Positions 61,413-64,000 of a DNA stretch of 64,000 nt are shown piece after piece. The notes beneath the pieces were generated by a model, which worked only from the letters and a program-made list of their open reading frames with translations, did not search any database and was not told the origin of the DNA. Source of the stretch: Ceratodon purpureus (lineage: Eukaryota > Streptophyta > Bryopsida > Pseudoditrichales > Ditrichaceae); assembly GCA_014871385.1 (NCBI GenBank), contig CM026428.1, forward strand, positions 6,489,471-6,553,470. Reading direction: 5' to 3'. The position numbers and the translations under genes are program-made. Numbering within the stretch: position 1 is the first letter of the stretch; every line of letters begins with the position of its first letter.

Positions 61413-64000
61413 ATGGCAACCTCTAGCCAGCTGATCTTACGCTTGGCGGGGGAGTTGTTACATTTAAAATACACGTCCTCTGACGCTGATATAGAAATAC
61501 CAGAGCTAGAACTAGTCTTCGCATTCGGCTTGCAAGAGGGCACTGTCCACATTAAGAGGATAGATTCACAAGGCGCGTTTAGAGGAGAGTTTTGGCCCGA
61601 GGATAAACTAGGTCAGTCCATGTTTAGTTTGCCAGTTGTTGACCGCGCCTCATACATAGTTTTTGGAGAGATGGATCCGGATCCTTCGCGGCCTGACCTC
61701 ACAGCTGGTATAGTTGCAAGGAAACCGACCAATATTATTGAGTTAGACGATACATCTGTCGACACGACCAGCACAGGTAGCCAGATGTCGTTCGGCAGTA
61801 GAGAGTTTCAAGGTCCATCTTCAGCAGCGCAAGCATGTCAGGACGGTCAACGATCATTAAGCTTGGAAGACTACCCGATTGAACGCCTTGACGAAACCTC
61901 CACTCCTCAGGGCCAGTTTTCTCCGGTGACATCGCGGCCTACCGCTGATGACGGCATGCCAGAATCACCTCGATTTGGGAGCGAATCCCCCGAAGATGAA
62001 CTAGCGGGCCAGGCAACAAACGCTCCTGGAAGCGACCCAGAACCCGAGGCCGAGGGAGCTGAAGAATTTATACTAGAGGACATTTCATACCCGAGCATGC
62101 GCGCAGGGACTCGAAGGAGTGCAACAGAGGAAGACCATCAGGATCCAGGTAGTAAGTCTATACTACCCCTTCTAATGGGCTTGGCAAGCCGTGGATGTAC
62201 TGGAGAATTTGCGTACTTACCGTTTGCTGAATTTTCACGGAGCAAATGCAACTATCTTCCCATGGTCTATGATGGGAACTGTATTTTCGAACTCCCTCCA
62301 CTGATTGACGACGATACAATATCTACGGATATATCATTCGACCCTCATCCATGGGTGAAGTCCAATAGTTACAAGTCAAACATTTTAGACGACGCAGGCC
62401 TTCGTGTTCGAAAATCGTTCTGCAGTGGATCCTTCATCTGCAGGAGTTCAGAATGCAGCCATCTTACTCTCCATGGAACACCAAACACGCTATACTGGGA
62501 AGGCCGCTGTCAGGCCAAGCCTACGCCCGGAAGTATTCCAATTGATGGTGACTGGAGGTGCTCATTTTGCCGGTGGACTCCAACTTGTGTGTCGCAATGT
62601 TCAAGCGTACTTTGGGTTGTTCACCATGAATCAGACATTTATACTCGGGCGGTTGTGCATACTGGCATACATAGCCATCCATCACCTCCAGGTAGAAGTC
62701 GAGAGGCTTATGCTAACATGACCGTCACTATTCAGAGGTATCTTGATCAAAACCCTTGGCTCTTGGATGCGCCCGGTTGGGTAGGATTTCGTTGTGCCCA
62801 CAGAAATTTCCTAGACCTAATTATTCAGGCAACCACTGTTGATGAGCAACGACTTATGACCGAATCTCAGCTACATGAGATTCTCGAAACTGCGCCACCA
62901 TATCACGACAAGGGACGGGTCAAATACGTTGTGACGAAATTTAGGGCGGATCAAGAGAGGTGTATATTTGCGTTGAAAAAATACTCTCGCTACAGTTTTA
63001 TCCAGGACAGCCATTTCCCAGGTCAGTCCCACAATGGCATCCAGTTTGTTTTCAAAATGTCAACCGTGGGCATTGGTAGCGGTGTAAACCTTGTGAAAAG
63101 GATGACGTGCGGGGATCTCAGAGATTCCTTTATCATGTTTGACCACATCAAGCGTGTGAACTTGTGGACAACCATGGCAGCACATGTATATGATCACAAC
63201 TTGGGAAGGCTGCTGACAATAGCAGTTTGTGAAATGAAGTTGGAAAATACCGAAAACCAAGTCAAGTTTTGGGAGTTACTAATTGAGACAGTAGTTCGAA
63301 GTGGACAGCCTCGGCCAAAATTCAAAGGGTTTATGGCCGACGCTGCACCTGCAAATTATAACGCAGTCCGGAAGGTCTTTGGAAATTCAGAGGGTTTGGA
63401 TGGCGATGTCCAGGACGATGAACAAGTTCCAAATCCCAGTGACCCAATCCTACGAACTTGCTACTTTCACTTTGTTCAAAGCATTCGGGATCATACGAAT
63501 AAATGGATCCTTGAGAAATACCGCCCTCACCACGTAGAGATGTGCAAGAGATGGGCTGCTGCTCCAACAAACGAAGCGCAGTGCACAAGGACAATCTGCG
63601 AAACATGCAGGCATGGATGACATGGTGGATGGCACGGCGCACGCTTTTTGCTTATCATCATCTTAATGAACTGGACCTGGATCTGGAGAGTGAAGCCCTT
63701 GTACCAACCACAAATCTCTGCGAAGCAGTCCATAGTTCGATGTGGGCAACTTCTGCAAGTGGATTGAAGGTTAAAATGGATTTATATACAGTTTGCGCGG
63801 AAGACATGACAAGATCTTTGCTACAACAGCAGTTCTGTTTGGCGGCATCCAAAGGTCTGCTCCGTGGACGTGGACCATCAAAAGCAGAATTGATGTGGCG
63901 AAACGCAGCAAGGTCTTATAAACCAGAGCGCCTAGCCATGGCGGTGAAGTCAGCAGTCGAAGGCACCCAGTTTCATTCACGGGGTTTGGGTTTAGAGGGC
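61413..64000 (+). CDS. GCM/WRKY-zinc plus MULE-like transposase-related protein, frameshifted and cut by window end
   Basis: The frame runs from ATG 61413 to a stop at 63618-63620. It continues in another frame (from about 63530 on, e.g. NMQAWMTWWMARRTLFAYHH, then EAVHSSMWATSASGLK) to the window end. The start at 61413 is the first ATG; the frame is open upstream only through a GTG. Regions are an N-terminal helical part (MATSSQLILRLAGELLHLKY), an acidic Ser/Pro-rich linker (residues about 110-250), a zinc module with CRSSECSHL, CSFCRWTPTC and HTGIHSHP (WRKY/GCM/FLYWCH-like), then a MULE-type RNase-H-like core (FKGFMADAAPANYNAVRKVF, CYFHFVQSIRDHTNKW). These features are typical of Mutator-related plant transposases and their domesticated relatives. 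The frame change is best explained by an indel or assembly error; I see no obvious slippery site or fitting intron. Confidence 0.7.

Overview
The window looks like nuclear DNA of a land plant. The evidence is multi-exon genes with GT-AG introns, a plant-type ceramide synthase, a GT61 glycosyltransferase, a nuclear gene for mitoribosomal protein mS34 with a telo-box leader, a Stowaway-type MITE and long AT-rich intergenic stretches. A moss, other bryophyte or lycophyte would fit the HSPA12-like gene and the WRKY/GCM-type transposase relative, but the species cannot be fixed from sequence alone. Exon joins below were worked out by hand from splice sites and reading phase.

Layout. 0-3.7 kb (-): 3' part of an unrecognised multi-exon gene. 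3.7-7.9 kb: intergenic, very AT-rich from 5.9 to 7.4 kb. 7.96-9.5 kb (+): small three-exon gene for a 114-residue protein. 10.1-12.1 kb (-): three-exon GT61 glycosyltransferase, 536 aa. 13.1-14.1 kb: long-TIR DNA transposon relic. 14.7-17.3 kb (-): six-exon ceramide synthase (LAG1/LOH), 320 aa. 17.3-30.7 kb: gene-poor repeat zone with a poly(A) insertion scar, TTAA-flanked elements, a (TA)n tract, a decayed LINE, a TTTG array of about 97 units, a Stowaway MITE and an inverted-repeat element. 30.8-32.6 kb (-): single-exon HSPA12-type Hsp70. 34.7-44.6 kb (-): a gene of more than 20 exons for a MAPKBP1/WDR62-like WD40 protein. 46-48.4 kb: AT-rich repeats. 48.6-50.3 kb (+): three-exon mS34 gene, 137 aa.

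52-64 kb is different in character. It is richer in GC and carries an orphan 214-aa ORF, a small two-exon basic/acidic protein, and an eight-exon gene (all phases close, 1110 aa). That gene joins a ParB/sulfiredoxin-like domain to a permuted DNA-methyltransferase-like fold whose catalytic motif is altered. It is divergently paired with a GCM-zinc/MULE-like transposase gene that has a frameshift and runs off the window. Nine copies of a 14-bp palindrome (consensus TGGCGCYRGCGCCA) are scattered only through the introns and flanks of this block; I saw none elsewhere. My best candidate for an undescribed system is a large plant mobile element that couples a transposase to a ParB-methyltransferase protein and carries its own repeated palindromic sites.

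The housekeeping genes (ceramide synthase, GT61, mS34, WD40 scaffold, HSPA12) show no functional linkage to one another and look like ordinary, independently regulated plant genes.
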